NCBI GenBank assembly: GCA_026419775.2
Contig: JAOPGA020000266.1
Span: 1-20,931 of the forward strand
Length of the DNA: 20,931 bases
Direction: 5' to 3'
From: Acrasis kona
Taxonomy: Eukaryota > Heterolobosea > Eutetramitea > Acrasida > Acrasidae
Each line of letters opens with the position of its first letter. Within the stretch, counting starts at the first letter, position 1. The position numbers and the translations under genes are program-made. Positions 1 to 9,767 of this stretch are shown one piece after another. The notes beneath the pieces were generated by a model. The model had not been told where the DNA came from and made no database searches. It saw only the letters and a list, made by a program, of their open reading frames with translations.

Positions 1-90
1 GAATACTTTACAAGATTACAGTCACCTGGTACCCCTTTGACTCCAACACTAGCAGATGCCCCAAACCCATTGTGGCCTCAACAAGAGTAA
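1..90 (+). CDS. 3' end of an unidentified protein (partial)
   Basis: From base 1 the first frame is open for 29 codons and ends in TAA at 88-90. The tail is rich in Pro, Thr and Leu and finishes NPLWPQQE. No family is recognisable from so short a piece. It is taken as coding because the frame is open to the window edge, the composition is protein-like, and the stop is followed at once by AATAAA and TGTAA (96-100), the same 3'-end pattern as other genes here. It converges on the TTLL gene with about 100 bases between the two stops. The real start lies outside the window. Confidence 0.55.
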   Translation, partial: EYFTRLQSPGTPLTPTLADAPNPLWPQQE

Positions 91-192
91 ATAAATGTAA
101 ATTTTAATTTATATCGATTGTTCATTTTTATCATGAGATGTGTGAGGTGTGCTAATTTAACACAACATTGGGAAACATGAAGTGATAATAAT

Positions 193-2222
193 TTACATTT
201 TATTTTGTATCCATTTTTGTACGAGCACATTTTTGTATCTTTCATTAACAAAATACTTGTTATACTTGGTATCTTTACATGGGAACAATCTTGTGAACAT
301 TCCCCTCCTTCTGTGTTCGTCATCTAATTCTTGACAAACTTTCATCTCACAAGGTGTCATGTAATTATTTAATTGCTGACTAGTTACTTCTTTGAGTTGA
401 TGAATGGACCGTTTGACTTTTGCGTGACTTTTATAGAAAAGATTAGCATCTGCCTGCTTCTTCGCATCGTCTTTTAATTTTCTTCTATCACATACTTCAA
501 ATCCAACAAGGTTCATAAGGTTTGCTATCAATCTAGTTTTAATCTTCCTGTCCATAGCAGAGCTTGAACTAAGTGAAGGCGATACATTTACCTCTAACAG
601 CCAAGGCTTTAAGTAATCGTCTACGAGGATGTCAAATCCAAACACTTCGTAACAAACATTCTTTTTTGATTTGATGGTTCTTGCCATCATGGAATTTACT
701 GTATCGTCGGCGCTAATTATTGTTTTGATGATAATATCCTCTATGCCCCTCCATAGCATAGAATCATCTACTTTATTGTCCTTGAAGTATTTCTTGAGGG
801 CAGAAATTGTCCATTTACTACCCGCATCACCTTCCTCTGAAGTTTCGAATGTGTCACTGTGTTTGTTTATACTATAATTCGTTAAGTGTGCATATTTATC
901 TTTAATGTCCTTATTAGAACTGTGGTGTTATTGCTTGTTGTGTGATTTATACTTACTATGCTCTTGTCGCGAACCTAACTAATCCTTCTTGAAACATGTA
1001 AATTTTTAAGGGATGGAAATCTGTAACACCCACATAAATTCTCAAATCAAACTTCTTATTGTCAATCAAAAGAGGGTTTGGTATATATCTTAGATGGTAA
1101 TTTTGATGAAGATTCATAAACATACCTTTGTATGATACAGTCTTTACATTTCACCTGGCTAAGCTTGTTGATCACTTTAATGCCCCTTCCACAAGATGAT
1201 GCTTTTGGTTTTACAATGTACAAATTCTTTCCGTTGCTGTTCGATATGTCCATGTTCAATTCATTCTGACTCTCCGGCCATGAATAGCTTTTCGGGTAAA
1301 AATCATATTCTAGTCCATGTCTATCTCGCATTTTCCCCATAGTGCGATGGAGGGTGTCTTTTCTACCCAACTCAAAGCTACCAGGAAAATGATTAACCTT
1401 TTGAAATTCTTTGAGTTTTCCAAAATCTTGATTTGGGAGGTGCTTGCTCCACATTGAATTGAAGGTGTCGAATTTACAATTCTCGTCATCCCTTTTCAAT
1501 CTCCCAAAACCAGCTCTTCTGAATGCTCCCCTGACAGCATTAAATTCTACAGCCCTAGGTCCAAACTTGAAGAACATCATACTGTTTCTATCTGATATTA
1601 CCCTCTTCTTTATTATTATGTTCTCTCTTTCTCCTTTTATGTCTTCCAACACCTCAAGTAGTTCGTTTATCGTAGTATTTGTGTCGTACTTGCACAACGG
1701 GAAAAGTACAACCTCCTGGCCACCTTGATATATACTTTGGATTGTCCAGTAAGTTTTTGAGGATTCTGGGTCGAAGTCATCTCGTTCGTCATCAACTTCG
1801 TTGGGCTCCGTAAACGTATCTTCATTCCAGTCTAAAGATGTGCAGTCGTCGAAGCATTCTGTTCCAGCCTGGTCAGGTTTAGGTCCTGCTCTCGGTTGTT
1901 TTGATCTAATAATGCCAGTAGATTTAGATCTAGTGTTACTTTTGTTTGTCTGCTTGGATTCGAATGTGGTACAAGTTGATTTGGATTTGTAGTTTGTTGT
2001 GCTGTTAGTAGAGGAGTCTGTCCTTGTGAACTTTTTGATCGGATTTTCAGATCTTTTTGTTACAGCTTTCTTTGGAGACAAAGCCTTATGTTTTCCTGCT
2101 GATTTTACAAGCCTTGGAGGTACATAAGTAGGTGTTCTAGCTCTTACAATTTCAGCTGCTGATTCTGAAATCCTCTTCGTTGCATTAAAAGTTGCATTTG
2201 AAGTAGTGGTGCACTCAATCAT
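193..2222 (-). CDS. TTLL-family tubulin glutamylase (TTLL4/5-like)
   Basis: ATP-dependent ligase that adds glutamate to tubulin tails, so expected on axonemal or cytoplasmic microtubules. Exons are 2222-1126, 1088-957 and 919-193 (651 residues); introns 1089-1125 and 920-956 are both 37 bases with GTATG/GTAAG donors. The first 150 or so residues are basic, Ser/Thr-rich and probably disordered. The TTL domain spans about 165-545: [26 protein letters not shown], the nucleotide-binding [31 protein letters not shown] across the first splice, HLTNYSIN (about 420) and the metal-binding [10 protein letters not shown] (about 517-526). These match TTLL4/5-type polyglutamylases rather than tyrosine ligase. 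About 100 residues of charged helix follow. The ATG at 2222 is chosen because an in-frame TAG lies just upstream and no earlier ATG is available. The stop TAA is itself part of a TGTAA. Whether it initiates or elongates glutamate chains cannot be told. Confidence 0.9.
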
Positions 2223-2273
2223 TCTAATATGCACCAACTACAACAAAGTAAGTTAACTAAAATAACGATATTA

Positions 2274-2290
2274 TTACAAAAATATTTATT
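2274..2290 (-). terminator. 3'-end signal: AATAAA over the stop plus TGTAA
   Basis: After the calcium-sensor stop the minus strand reads AATAAATATTTTTGTAA. The AATAAA contains the TAA stop, and TGTAA lies at 2274-2278. Confidence 0.45.
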
Positions 2291-3006
2291 TTTTCTTAGC
2301 AAGAAAATCCAAGGATAGCGCGCGTAAGATTCCTTCGTTGTTCTTGCATCCATTCACAAACTCTTCTTGCGATAGTGTACGGTCTCCGTTCTTATCCAAT
2401 ACTTTATATACTTTGTCCACAATTTGTTTGGTTTGTTGATCCAACACTTTGGCTTCAGTGGAAGGGTCGTCTAAGCTTTTTGATTGGGCTGCGTGCGTGA
2501 TTTGTAGTAGGCTTCTTACTAATGTAGTCATCTCTTCTTCTTCAATGGAATTGTTTCCATCTAAATCATAAAGCTTAAATGTCCATATTAGTTTTTCTTC
2601 GAGTGTCCCATTTACACCCGTTCCCATACCAGTTATACTAAGAGTTATTATTGTTCGAATCAAAAAGAATTAGAATTCTTATACTTACAATTCAACGAAG
2701 TCGATACTACCACTTTTATCATTTATCGAATGTGTCGAAGAGTGATCCAAAAAATGCTTCACCTCTACCTTTGACATTGCTGGACATGCTGGCAATAAAT
2801 TGTTCTCTCCTCATACTGCCACTAGGATATTCCTTCTTGAAATCAACATACCACTCCTTGACTTCCTTTTTGGTGACTTTGAACTACTTTATACGACATT
2901 GAAATGAAGCAGCTTACATTTGGTATTGTTGACAAGGTCGCCAACCTTGACGCCTACTTGCTTCTCTATCTCAGCGCTTTTTAACCTTTGTGCTGGACTG
3001 TCCCAT
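2286..3006 (-). CDS. N-myristoylated neuronal calcium sensor-like EF-hand protein, frame-disrupted
   Basis: Calcium sensor of the recoverin/NCS family, expected at membranes. It starts MGQSSTK, a classic N-myristoylation signal. Exons are 3006-2918, 2876-2689 and 2637-2286; introns are 41 and 51 bases. KKEVKEWYVDFKKEYPSG matches the first degenerate EF region of NCS-1. Three calcium loops follow: one ending SGSIDFVE, then DLDGNNSIEEEE and DKNGDRTLSQEE. The last two lack Gly at loop position 6, so their affinity may be reduced. Oddity: the zero frame meets TGA near codon 12 (about 2971-2973) and again inside the first good loop (about 2720). In each case a +1 shift restores the family sequence, giving about 208 residues, the family size. 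Each site adjoins a short A run, so an A-run assembly error, a recent pseudogene or programmed +1 frameshifting are all possible. The TAA stop lies in AATAAA, with TGTAA 8 bases on. Confidence 0.75.
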
Positions 3007-3349
3007 TACTGTGAATATGTACAGACAATATAAAAATAGTAATTTTTCATTACAAATTGGAAATGAGTCACACATCCAACTTGTACACCATAACACAACA
3101 TTGACTTACAGAAAGTCTAATATGACCGAACCAATATAATATATTGTAATACACTATGTTATAGTGTACTCTTTGTTGATAACAGCCCCTCCATCTTATA
3201 ATAATTTGTCCAACATTTTTTGTAAAACAAGACATGTTTGTAAAACTACCTATAACACAATAGTATCAGCTCGTGATATCACTGTTCTATAATCGTACTC
3301 TCATGATACTAATGGAGTGAATGGTCAACTTACTTTATTGCCTTACAAA
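3007..3349. promoter_or_regulatory. Divergent intergenic region between calcium sensor and rsuA-like gene
   Basis: This 343-base AT-rich gap separates two genes transcribed away from each other, so it should hold both promoters. I see no recognisable core promoter element. The only distinct structure is an inverted repeat at 3150-3168. The plus-strand ATGs between 3233 and 3321 open only short frames that end quickly and do not join the downstream gene. Confidence 0.4.
3150..3168. repeat. Perfect 8-bp inverted repeat with 3-base spacer
   Basis: TACACTAT, spacer GTT, ATAGTGTA. It could be a dimeric protein-binding site for either divergent gene, or chance in AT-rich sequence. Confidence 0.5.
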
Positions 3350-4099
3350 ATGAGAATAGACCGTATCTTGACAATGTGTGGATATTGCACACGGTCTCAT
3401 GCAAGTAGATTTTTAACGATTCATCGATTTTATCTGGAAGGTGACAAAAGAAGAATTATGTCGACATCAAAACTAATTCATGATCCAACAAAACTTTTGA
3501 TGGATGGAGAACCTTTAGAATATCCGTTTGCTGACTTTACCTTACTTTTACATAAACCTGAGGGTTATATTTGTTCCACAGAAAGGGAGTACGAAGGGGC
3601 GAAAATAGTACCTGATCTTCTAACAGAGAGATTTCGAAACAGGCATCCAGCGCTAAATTGTGCTGGTCGTTTGGATATTGATACAACCGGTATTGTTTTA
3701 ATGACACAAGATGGTATTCTCCAAAACGAGATCACTTCCTCTAGATTCGAAAAAGAATATATCGTTAAATTCACTCCTCCTTTTGAAAAACAAGATGACT
3801 TTGAAGACATGCGCAGATCGTTTGCATCTGGACGTTTAACATTAAAAAAAGAAAAGAATCCTTGCCTTCCTGCATCATTAGAATTAGTTTCACAAGATTG
3901 TGTAAAGGTAACAATAACTGAGGGAAAGTACCACCAAATAAAAAAAATGTTTGCATGTTTCGGAAAACGCATAACACAACTCAAAAGAATTAGGATCGGA
4001 CATATCGTTCTTGATGAAGATGTAGTACCCGAAGGTTCCTGGAGAGCACTCACACCTAAAGAAATTGAACAATTCAGACCCTCTCACTCCCAATCATAA
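3350..4099 (+). CDS. rsuA: RsuA-family rRNA pseudouridine synthase (bacterial type)
   Basis: Converts a uridine in small-subunit rRNA to pseudouridine (U516 of 16S rRNA in E. coli). The 249-residue product is slightly longer than E. coli RsuA. Residues 1-60 form an S4-like RNA-binding domain starting MRIDRIL. The catalytic domain follows: LLLHKPEGYICST, then GRLDIDTTGIVLMTQDG with the catalytic Asp at about 109, EKEYIV, and EGKYHQIKKMFACFGKRI near the end, as in RsuA/RluB/RluE/RluF enzymes. The ATG at 3350 is chosen because the homology begins there; the only upstream in-frame start is a GTG at 3317. No intron is seen, unlike most neighbours, and there is no clear organelle-targeting leader. 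The target may be mitochondrial rRNA, but how the protein would get there is unclear. Bacterial ancestry, by transfer or organelle inheritance, is inference. TGTAA lies at 4120-4124. Confidence 0.92.
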   Translation: MRIDRILTMCGYCTRSHASRFLTIHRFYLEGDKRRIMSTSKLIHDPTKLLMDGEPLEYPFADFTLLLHKPEGYICSTEREYEGAKIVPDLLTERFRNRHPALNCAGRLDIDTTGIVLMTQDGILQNEITSSRFEKEYIVKFTPPFEKQDDFEDMRRSFASGRLTLKKEKNPCLPASLELVSQDCVKVTITEGKYHQIKKMFACFGKRITQLKRIRIGHIVLDEDVVPEGSWRALTPKEIEQFRPSHSQS

Positions 4100-4142
4100 T
4101 AATAATCCACAAAAAAAATTGTAAAATACACCAAACATTTTA

Positions 4143-7100
4143 TTAAAACATGATGACCAGTTTTGAATTATTCTTCTTGGCAGTGCTCAACAACGTGTTC
4201 ATGCTCTTCTCCGATAACGAACATCCAGAAAGTGTCAACTTCTCAACCGCTTTGTTCTTTCCCACAAATGCTTCCAATTGTTTTAATGCCAAATCATCAA
4301 TGTCTGGATTGTCGCTCAAATCCCAATTCTCCATGGTCAAGTTGTAAGCAATCTGCGGACACAAGTAACTCAATACAATGTTGCTGACTCCCTTTCCTTT
4401 CATCGACACAGTCAACACCGTTTCGTTCTCTCCCCAACACTCCGCCAAATCCTGTATCTGGTCGCTGTGTATTTGTTTGAATGGAGTTTTCACATTACCG
4501 AAATCAATTTTCGTGAGAGATGGTTTGTTGTCTTCGAACATGTTAATGTATTCGTCGAGATCGTCATCTAGTATTTGACTGGTAGTGACGGCTGTTGATG
4601 AGTTGGTGGCGGCGGCGGTTGATGCAGGTGACGAAGGTGGCGCATCTACAATGACCAATGGTATGGTCGATTGTGCCGTATTTGTCGCTGCTGCTAATTG
4701 TTGTGATTGTTCATCTTCGGCGTCTGATTCAGTGTCGGAATCATCATCGTCCACATCTTCCTCCGTTGATGTTTCGCCTTCGCTCTCTACCAGAGGTATG
4801 CTGTCTTGTCTCTTGTGAGGTAACGCTGCTGGTGCTGGTGTTTCCTTTGGTGACGTCTTGTGTTCGACGACTGGTGGTGATGGGATCTTTTCCACATTAG
4901 CAGGTGAAGATGGAGATGGAGAAGATGGTGCGGATGATAAACTTCTTGGTGACTTTTCCGTCGCTGGTGGTGGGGTGCTTGGTGGTGTGTCCTTTTTGAA
5001 TTTATTCAACATGGACGATAAAACTCTTGGAGCGCTCGACGATCTCTCTTGTGCAGATGGAACCGATGGATTTTTGTTTTGTTCCATTTTTTGTTCCCAA
5101 CGTGCCTTAACGTCCGATACTGGTTTGCTGGCGAATGAAATTGTATTTCGTTTGTTGGCATCTTGATCCTCTTCTCTCTTGGTGATGGATTCGAATTTGT
5201 CCTTCACGTTGTTGCTTATGGGTTTGGGTTCCGCTTTGACCTTATCTTGATAGGCCGACACCGATTGCACGACTGGAGCTGATTGACGAGCTTTGACTGC
5301 TTCCGATCGGTCTCTGACCAACTTGTTATTTTGTAAAGTTTCCTTGAAATTGCTATTTTTAGCATAGTCACTTTTACTTCTTGGACTTGACTGGGGTGAT
5401 GGATTGGTGGCAGGTGTCAGGGCTGGAGTGGGCGATGGAACCACGACGACGGAAGGCGCCGGAGTGGGCGATGACACGGATGGAGATGGTGGTTTGCCTA
5501 ATGTGGTGCTTGAGTTTTGTCTGAGCAGCATACTGGCACGACGCTTCAGCGGTGCACCTGCTTGAGTTGGTAATTTGGTTCCGACCTCCTTGTTGTTGAC
5601 CAAGATCGATGGTTCGTTGTCTTCGTCCATTAAATCTCTAATCGTGGTGATGCTTTCTGCGCTGGGTCTGTCCGTGGGTGATCTGTTCAACATTTTCATG
5701 ACCAATTGGATTAATGTTTCTGGGTATTGTCCGGACCTCCTCATCTCTGACTGAAGTTCGCCGATTAATTCATCTAATGTACCTTCGACGATGGCTTCGA
5801 GTGTCTCGTGAACCATGTTGCAATGTTTCAAGCTCATCACATCGTACATGATGCATCCAAGACTCCAAATGTCACTCTTTTCTGTGTAACGTTGCTTGGA
5901 TGATTTCATCTCTGGGGACATGTAGTCCTCAGTTCCTGCCTTACTGGTTTTTGTTACTTTTGTGTTTGATGTCTTGACGAGTCCAAAATCACCTTTGACT
6001 GTTAGTGAGATGTAACAAAAAAATACTTACCAATGATGAAGGAGTTGGTTTCTGGGTTGATGAAAATGTTTTGTGGTTTCAAATCTCTATGGATGAGTTT
6101 GGCTGCATGTATGGCCTTGAGTCCGTTGGCAAGCTGTAACATCATTCTGGTCACAACATTCTTTGGTAAGTATTTGGCATCCCTCCTTGCTCTAGATATC
6201 ATGGTTTCCAAATCTCCGTCGGAGTAGTATGGCATCACAATGCAGAAACATGCGCCCAACTTATCGTGCTGTATGTGGAAGAATTCAATGATGGTGACAA
6301 CGTTTGGATGATTGATGCTCTGCACCACACGACACTCTTTGATGCCTTCGTCAAAGTTGCTGAGCGCATCACGTATAATGTAAGCCTTGACTACCACCTG
6401 TTGTTGATTCTTTTGGGATTTGCAAAGGAACACTCTTGCTTGGGCGCCCACGCTCATTTCCTTCTCTACAACATAATCTCTAATGATCATTTGAGTAGCT
6501 GGTGTTCTGTCTGTTTGTGCTTTTGTGTTGGTGAGTTGAGCCAATAGTTGGTATTCTGGTAGAGAATGTTCTGCGCGACTCTTTTCGACTAATTGAACTC
6601 TTAACTGGAACGCACGTTCGTCTGCTCTTCTTTGCATGGCTTTTGAGTTTTCAATTTCATCTCGTTTAGCTTGTATGAGTGCTGTGGGTGCATCATTGTC
6701 TTCTAGTTCCTCAATTGTCATTTCCAACATGCGGGCCTCTCTACTGCGTCTTCCACTTTCTAATCTGGACTGCTTTAATTCTTTGATGATCTTTTCCAAT
6801 TCCTCTCTGAGTGTTTCCATTGTGGATAATTCTGGTTCTATGGTTGCATTCAAGACCTTCTTTTGTTCCTGCAGGGATACTATTCTATCCTTGACTTGTG
6901 TCTCTTGTTCCAATAGCTTTTGTGATTGTTCCAAGAGTTTAACCCAATCATGCTTTCCTTCATCAGATTCTTTTACTTCTTCCTCTAATTTGGAAAGTGC
7001 TTCTTGTGTTGTTTGCTTGAGTAGAATGGCAGACTCATCTCTGGCCTGGACAACATCTGCTTCTATAACACTTTGTTGGAGATCTAATAAACGGTTTACT

Positions 7101-7702
7101 CTGTCCCTGAGGCTGGATTTGGCTTCTAGGAACTTTTCGTTTGCTTTGGTTGACTTTCCTATCAGCTCGTCTGTTTCTTGTTGGCGCATGGAACGATCAT
7201 GAGAGGCACGTTCAAGGCGGCGCAACAGCTCCTGCAACTGCGAATACATTGAAGAACCTTTCAACTTGAGGAGTTGTTCTTCTAATACCTTAACTCTTCC
7301 ATTCAAACGGACATTGTCTTTTTTGAGTTGTTCATTCTCTGTTTGATGCAGTTGGATTGATTCGTATAGTTGAATTCGTTCGTGCGAATAGGCTTCAATT
7401 TGCTGTTGCATTTCATTAAAAGCGGCCTGTTGTTCTTCTTCTGAATAGTGTCCTTGTACTTGAGGCTCAAGTCTTGCAACATACACATTATAGTCCTTCT
7501 CACTAATAATTCCCTTAGATAACAAGGAATTCAACTTTTCTAGTTGACGTTGGTTCCTTGCTAGAATTGCTTGTTGTTCTATAGCTGAGTTTTCATTTAA
7601 AAACTCCTCCTCTGTTATAAGACCCTCCACTAGATATTGGCGGACTTTGTCTAGATGAGCTTGTTGCTCTGGTGTATATGTAAGTGCTTCGTTTGTATTC
7701 AT
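4143..7702 (-). CDS. Coiled-coil Ser/Thr protein kinase (NEK-like) with SHOCT-like N-terminus and leucine-rich C-terminus
   Basis: Exons are 7702-6031 and 5998-4143, giving 1175 residues; the 32-base intron 5999-6030 is the shortest here. Near the N-terminus are two hairpins of SHOCT type, LRQYLVEGLITEEEF-like and LEKLNSLLSKGIISEKDY. A long Glu/Gln/Leu-rich coiled coil follows to about 370. The kinase domain is about 406-690: a weak glycine loop (SVGAQARVF), catalytic Lys in VVVKAY (about 439), HRDLKPQN (about 538), DFG (561-563, made by the splice), TEDYMSPE, and DIWSLGCIMYD. Then comes a low-complexity Pro/Ser/Ala linker with an acidic run (about 700-1010) and a leucine-rich end with LTKIDFGN, WDLSDNPDIDD and EKLTLSGCSLSE. 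All catalytic residues are present, so activity is expected. Domain order is known loosely from NEK and related kinases; the substrate is unknown. The ATG overlaps the stop of an upstream small ORF. Confidence 0.9.
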
Positions 7703-7969
7703 AGACCTGTAAGAATTTCAGTGACAGGTTGTCAAAATCAATCTGTTTAGAACTTACAATAAAAGTCCCAATCGTCACAATCATGAATACCCCAATCATA
7801 AATGTAATTACCATCACTATGAGTCTTTTTGTCTCGGATCATTTGTAGCAAAACACACTTAATTATATTTGTCCGTCATAAAAAGACCTTTAACAATGGA
7901 ACTTACCAAGCCTTGTATGTACCTTGCAGTGATTAATGAACGACAATAATACATTATAGTGTGATCCAT
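7699..7969 (-). CDS. Small spliced upstream ORF (56 codons) overlapping the kinase start
   Basis: Exons 7969-7907, 7857-7758 and 7706-7699 join across two good introns (49 and 51 bases, both GTAAGTTC donors, TTAAG and TTACAG acceptors). The reading frame has 56 residues: a short mixed hydrophobic N-terminus (MDHTIMYYC) and an acidic aromatic tail (YDWGIHDCDDWDFYCL). Its TGA overlaps the kinase ATG as ATGA, and its ATG lies only 15 bases after the racemase stop codon. The simplest reading is that these exons form the kinase 5' leader and carry a regulatory uORF. A separate small protein gene is the alternative. I recognise no family. The frame being kept across the first splice phase supports translation but does not prove it. 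Confidence 0.45.
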
Positions 7970-7984
7970 AAAGTACAACTATAT

Positions 7985-8727
7985 TTATTTCTGATACAAA
8001 TCCAGTACGCATTTTGTTAGAATGTCAAGAGGATCTACAACCACAAGTCCTTTTAACTTCAGATGGTCCAAATCATTCAGTACCGCAGTGAGATCTGTGC
8101 ATGCCAGGATGAACACATCAACATTTGAGCTCTTCTTCAGGTCCAACATTATGTTTGTAAATTTCTCCGTCATGCTTACACCATCAACATCTGACATGTT
8201 GCCGGAAAGAACAGAAAAGGTGAGTTTATCGATGTGATCTACAAGTTCTTGGTCTGGCACCACAACTGTACCCTTTTTCAAATATTTGGTGAATAGGTCA
8301 CTTGAGCACACTCCTTTTGTCCCTACAAGTGCAGCGCGATATCCTTTGGGTTGGGAGTCCTCTACTAATTTACAAACAGATCCAATCATGTCAATAAATG
8401 TGAGTGAAGGAAACGATTCTCTTAATTGATTAATGTATTTGTGCGCAGTGTTACAAATCATGCCAATGTGAGTAACACCTGTTTGTTTAATAACGGATAT
8501 GGTGTCTTGTAGCTGGCTTAGAGCGTTTGGTCCGGATACATCTACATCTGTGTTTGTATATAACATGAATGGTGGTGTTTTCTTCTTTGTTATGGCCTCG
8601 CTATTGATTAACTTTTGAACGAAGAGTGATGTACTCTTTGGACCAATCCCTAAAATAGTAAAAATAACAAACGAGAGGCGAACATACCACCAATCAGCCC
8701 TACAAATATTCTTCTATCCTGTTCCAT
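7985..8727 (-). CDS. Aspartate/glutamate racemase-family enzyme
   Basis: Cofactor-independent amino-acid racemase fold using two cysteines to swap the alpha proton. Exons are 8727-8688 and 8649-7985 (234 residues), with a 38-base intron 8650-8687. The splice restores the family N-terminal motif GLIGGIGPKST. The first catalytic Cys is in MICNTAH (about 79) and the second in FILACTDL (about 197), so both acid/base residues are present. Length fits the family. GTKG and VVDPLDIL are also family-like. It could make D-aspartate or D-glutamate, or act on a related substrate; the sequence does not say which. No signal peptide, so cytosolic. The family is mainly bacterial, but the intron shows the gene is established in this nuclear genome. 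The stop TAA overlaps AATAAA. Confidence 0.85.
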
Positions 8728-8759
8728 TGTTCCAATTCCTCTTGATTGTTTATTGTAAT

Positions 8760-9370
8760 AGAGGTCAATTTCGATTTTGAATTATTAACAGCCGAGGAGA
8801 GTACACAGCAGGGTAAAAAAATTTTCCGTCCGTAATTTGACTCAATAGGGTTTCCATTTCTTGTTTTATTTGCTGTCTTCTTGTTCGTTAGTGGCTTTCT
8901 CCAAACGAGTAAGAAGGTCAGCCGTTTGTTTTTAAGTACGGTCGCGAGTTTTGTGATTTCAGCTACTTTTTGTTCTTTTTGTTTCATCATCCCCTCCATA
9001 TGGTGTATCTTATCTTGGTTTTTCTGGTTGTGTGTCTTGATAGTGTTTATTTGCTCTTCGATTGAGATCTTGACTTGTCTTACGACCTCTACTTTTGTAG
9101 CTTCGATATTATCAGATCTGGTTTTATTGATGGGGTTTGTTGTTCAGTGTTGGCCATGGTGTTGCTCTGACCGGTATGCTGGTAGGATGTTTAGGTTTAG
9201 TATCTGTTTTTCGACATGATCTGCCGCTACAACATTGATTTTTTTCTGTAAGAAGGATACTAACATCAACATTTCTTTGAACATCACAATGATTAATAAT
9301 GTATCCTGTAATAATATAATCGTTCTTTCTAATTCTATTCTGATCAACAACATACTTTTTTGTAAACATC
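8760..9370 (-). pseudogene. Broken coiled-coil protein, possible part of a decayed mobile or virus-like element
   Basis: The minus strand reads as protein-like sequence from about 9370 down to about 8760. It opens MFTKKYVVDQNRIRKN and later has a Lys/Glu/Gln-rich helical stretch (IEEQINTIKTHNQKNQDK, MKQKEQKVAEITKLATVL) typical of a coiled coil. The frame is interrupted several times, so no whole protein is encoded. The family is not recognised. It diverges from the plus-strand frame that begins at 9391, leaving about 20 bases between the two starts, and it ends at the racemase promoter. Grouping it with the protease and recombinase to the right is inference from position and shared decay. Confidence 0.4.
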
Positions 9371-9390
9371 GCACAAGATAGAAAGAAAAT

Positions 9391-9719
9391 ATGATCTCTA
9401 CATCGACATCAATATTTCAGAAGCTTAAAGCAGCTCTAAGGATCAGAAGATTGAGAAGAAGAGGTATGATCTTAGATCCTGTTGCTTATAACCTTTTAAG
9501 AGAGAGTCCCATCATCGACAGCAATAGTCTATGAAGACGAGGATCAACAAGACATCAGACTGGAAGCAGAGGATATGTCTCGTGACAGTAGAGTGTTAGG
9601 TTTGTTCAAACAGTCATAGGTTCTAAAATTAGTAGAGTTAGCAGACATCACTACCAGTCAAGACAAAAGTTACGACAACACCTACTCACCTGAAGTCGTA
9701 CCAGTCATCGACAATCCAT
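9391..9719 (+). pseudogene. Broken arginine-rich and acidic protein frame, same decayed region
   Basis: An ATG at 9391 opens a basic, helical-looking peptide (FQKLKAALRIRRLRRRGM), followed by acidic protein-like sequence (VYEDEDQQDI and, further on, SPEVVPVIDNP). The stretch is interrupted a few times. It ends at a plausible splice donor at 9720, whose matching acceptor is at 9760 (41 bases), just before the protease gene. It may be the old N-terminal part of that gene or a separate small gene. The family is not recognised. Confidence 0.35.
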
Positions 9720-9767
9720 GTAAGAATCTAAGTAGTTGTAACGTATTAAGATAGTTTAGTGTTGACA

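Noticed and set aside
3565-4053. Minus-strand open frame opposite the rsuA-like gene
   Set aside because: Antisense to a strongly conserved enzyme, with no recognisable domain.
4585-5166. Plus-strand Ser/Gly-rich frames
   Set aside because: Low-complexity antisense of the kinase Pro/Ser/acidic linker.
6636-7202. Long plus-strand open frame opposite the kinase gene
   Set aside because: Ser/Leu-rich shadow of the coiled-coil coding strand, with no protein motifs; the minus strand has clear kinase and coiled-coil sequence.
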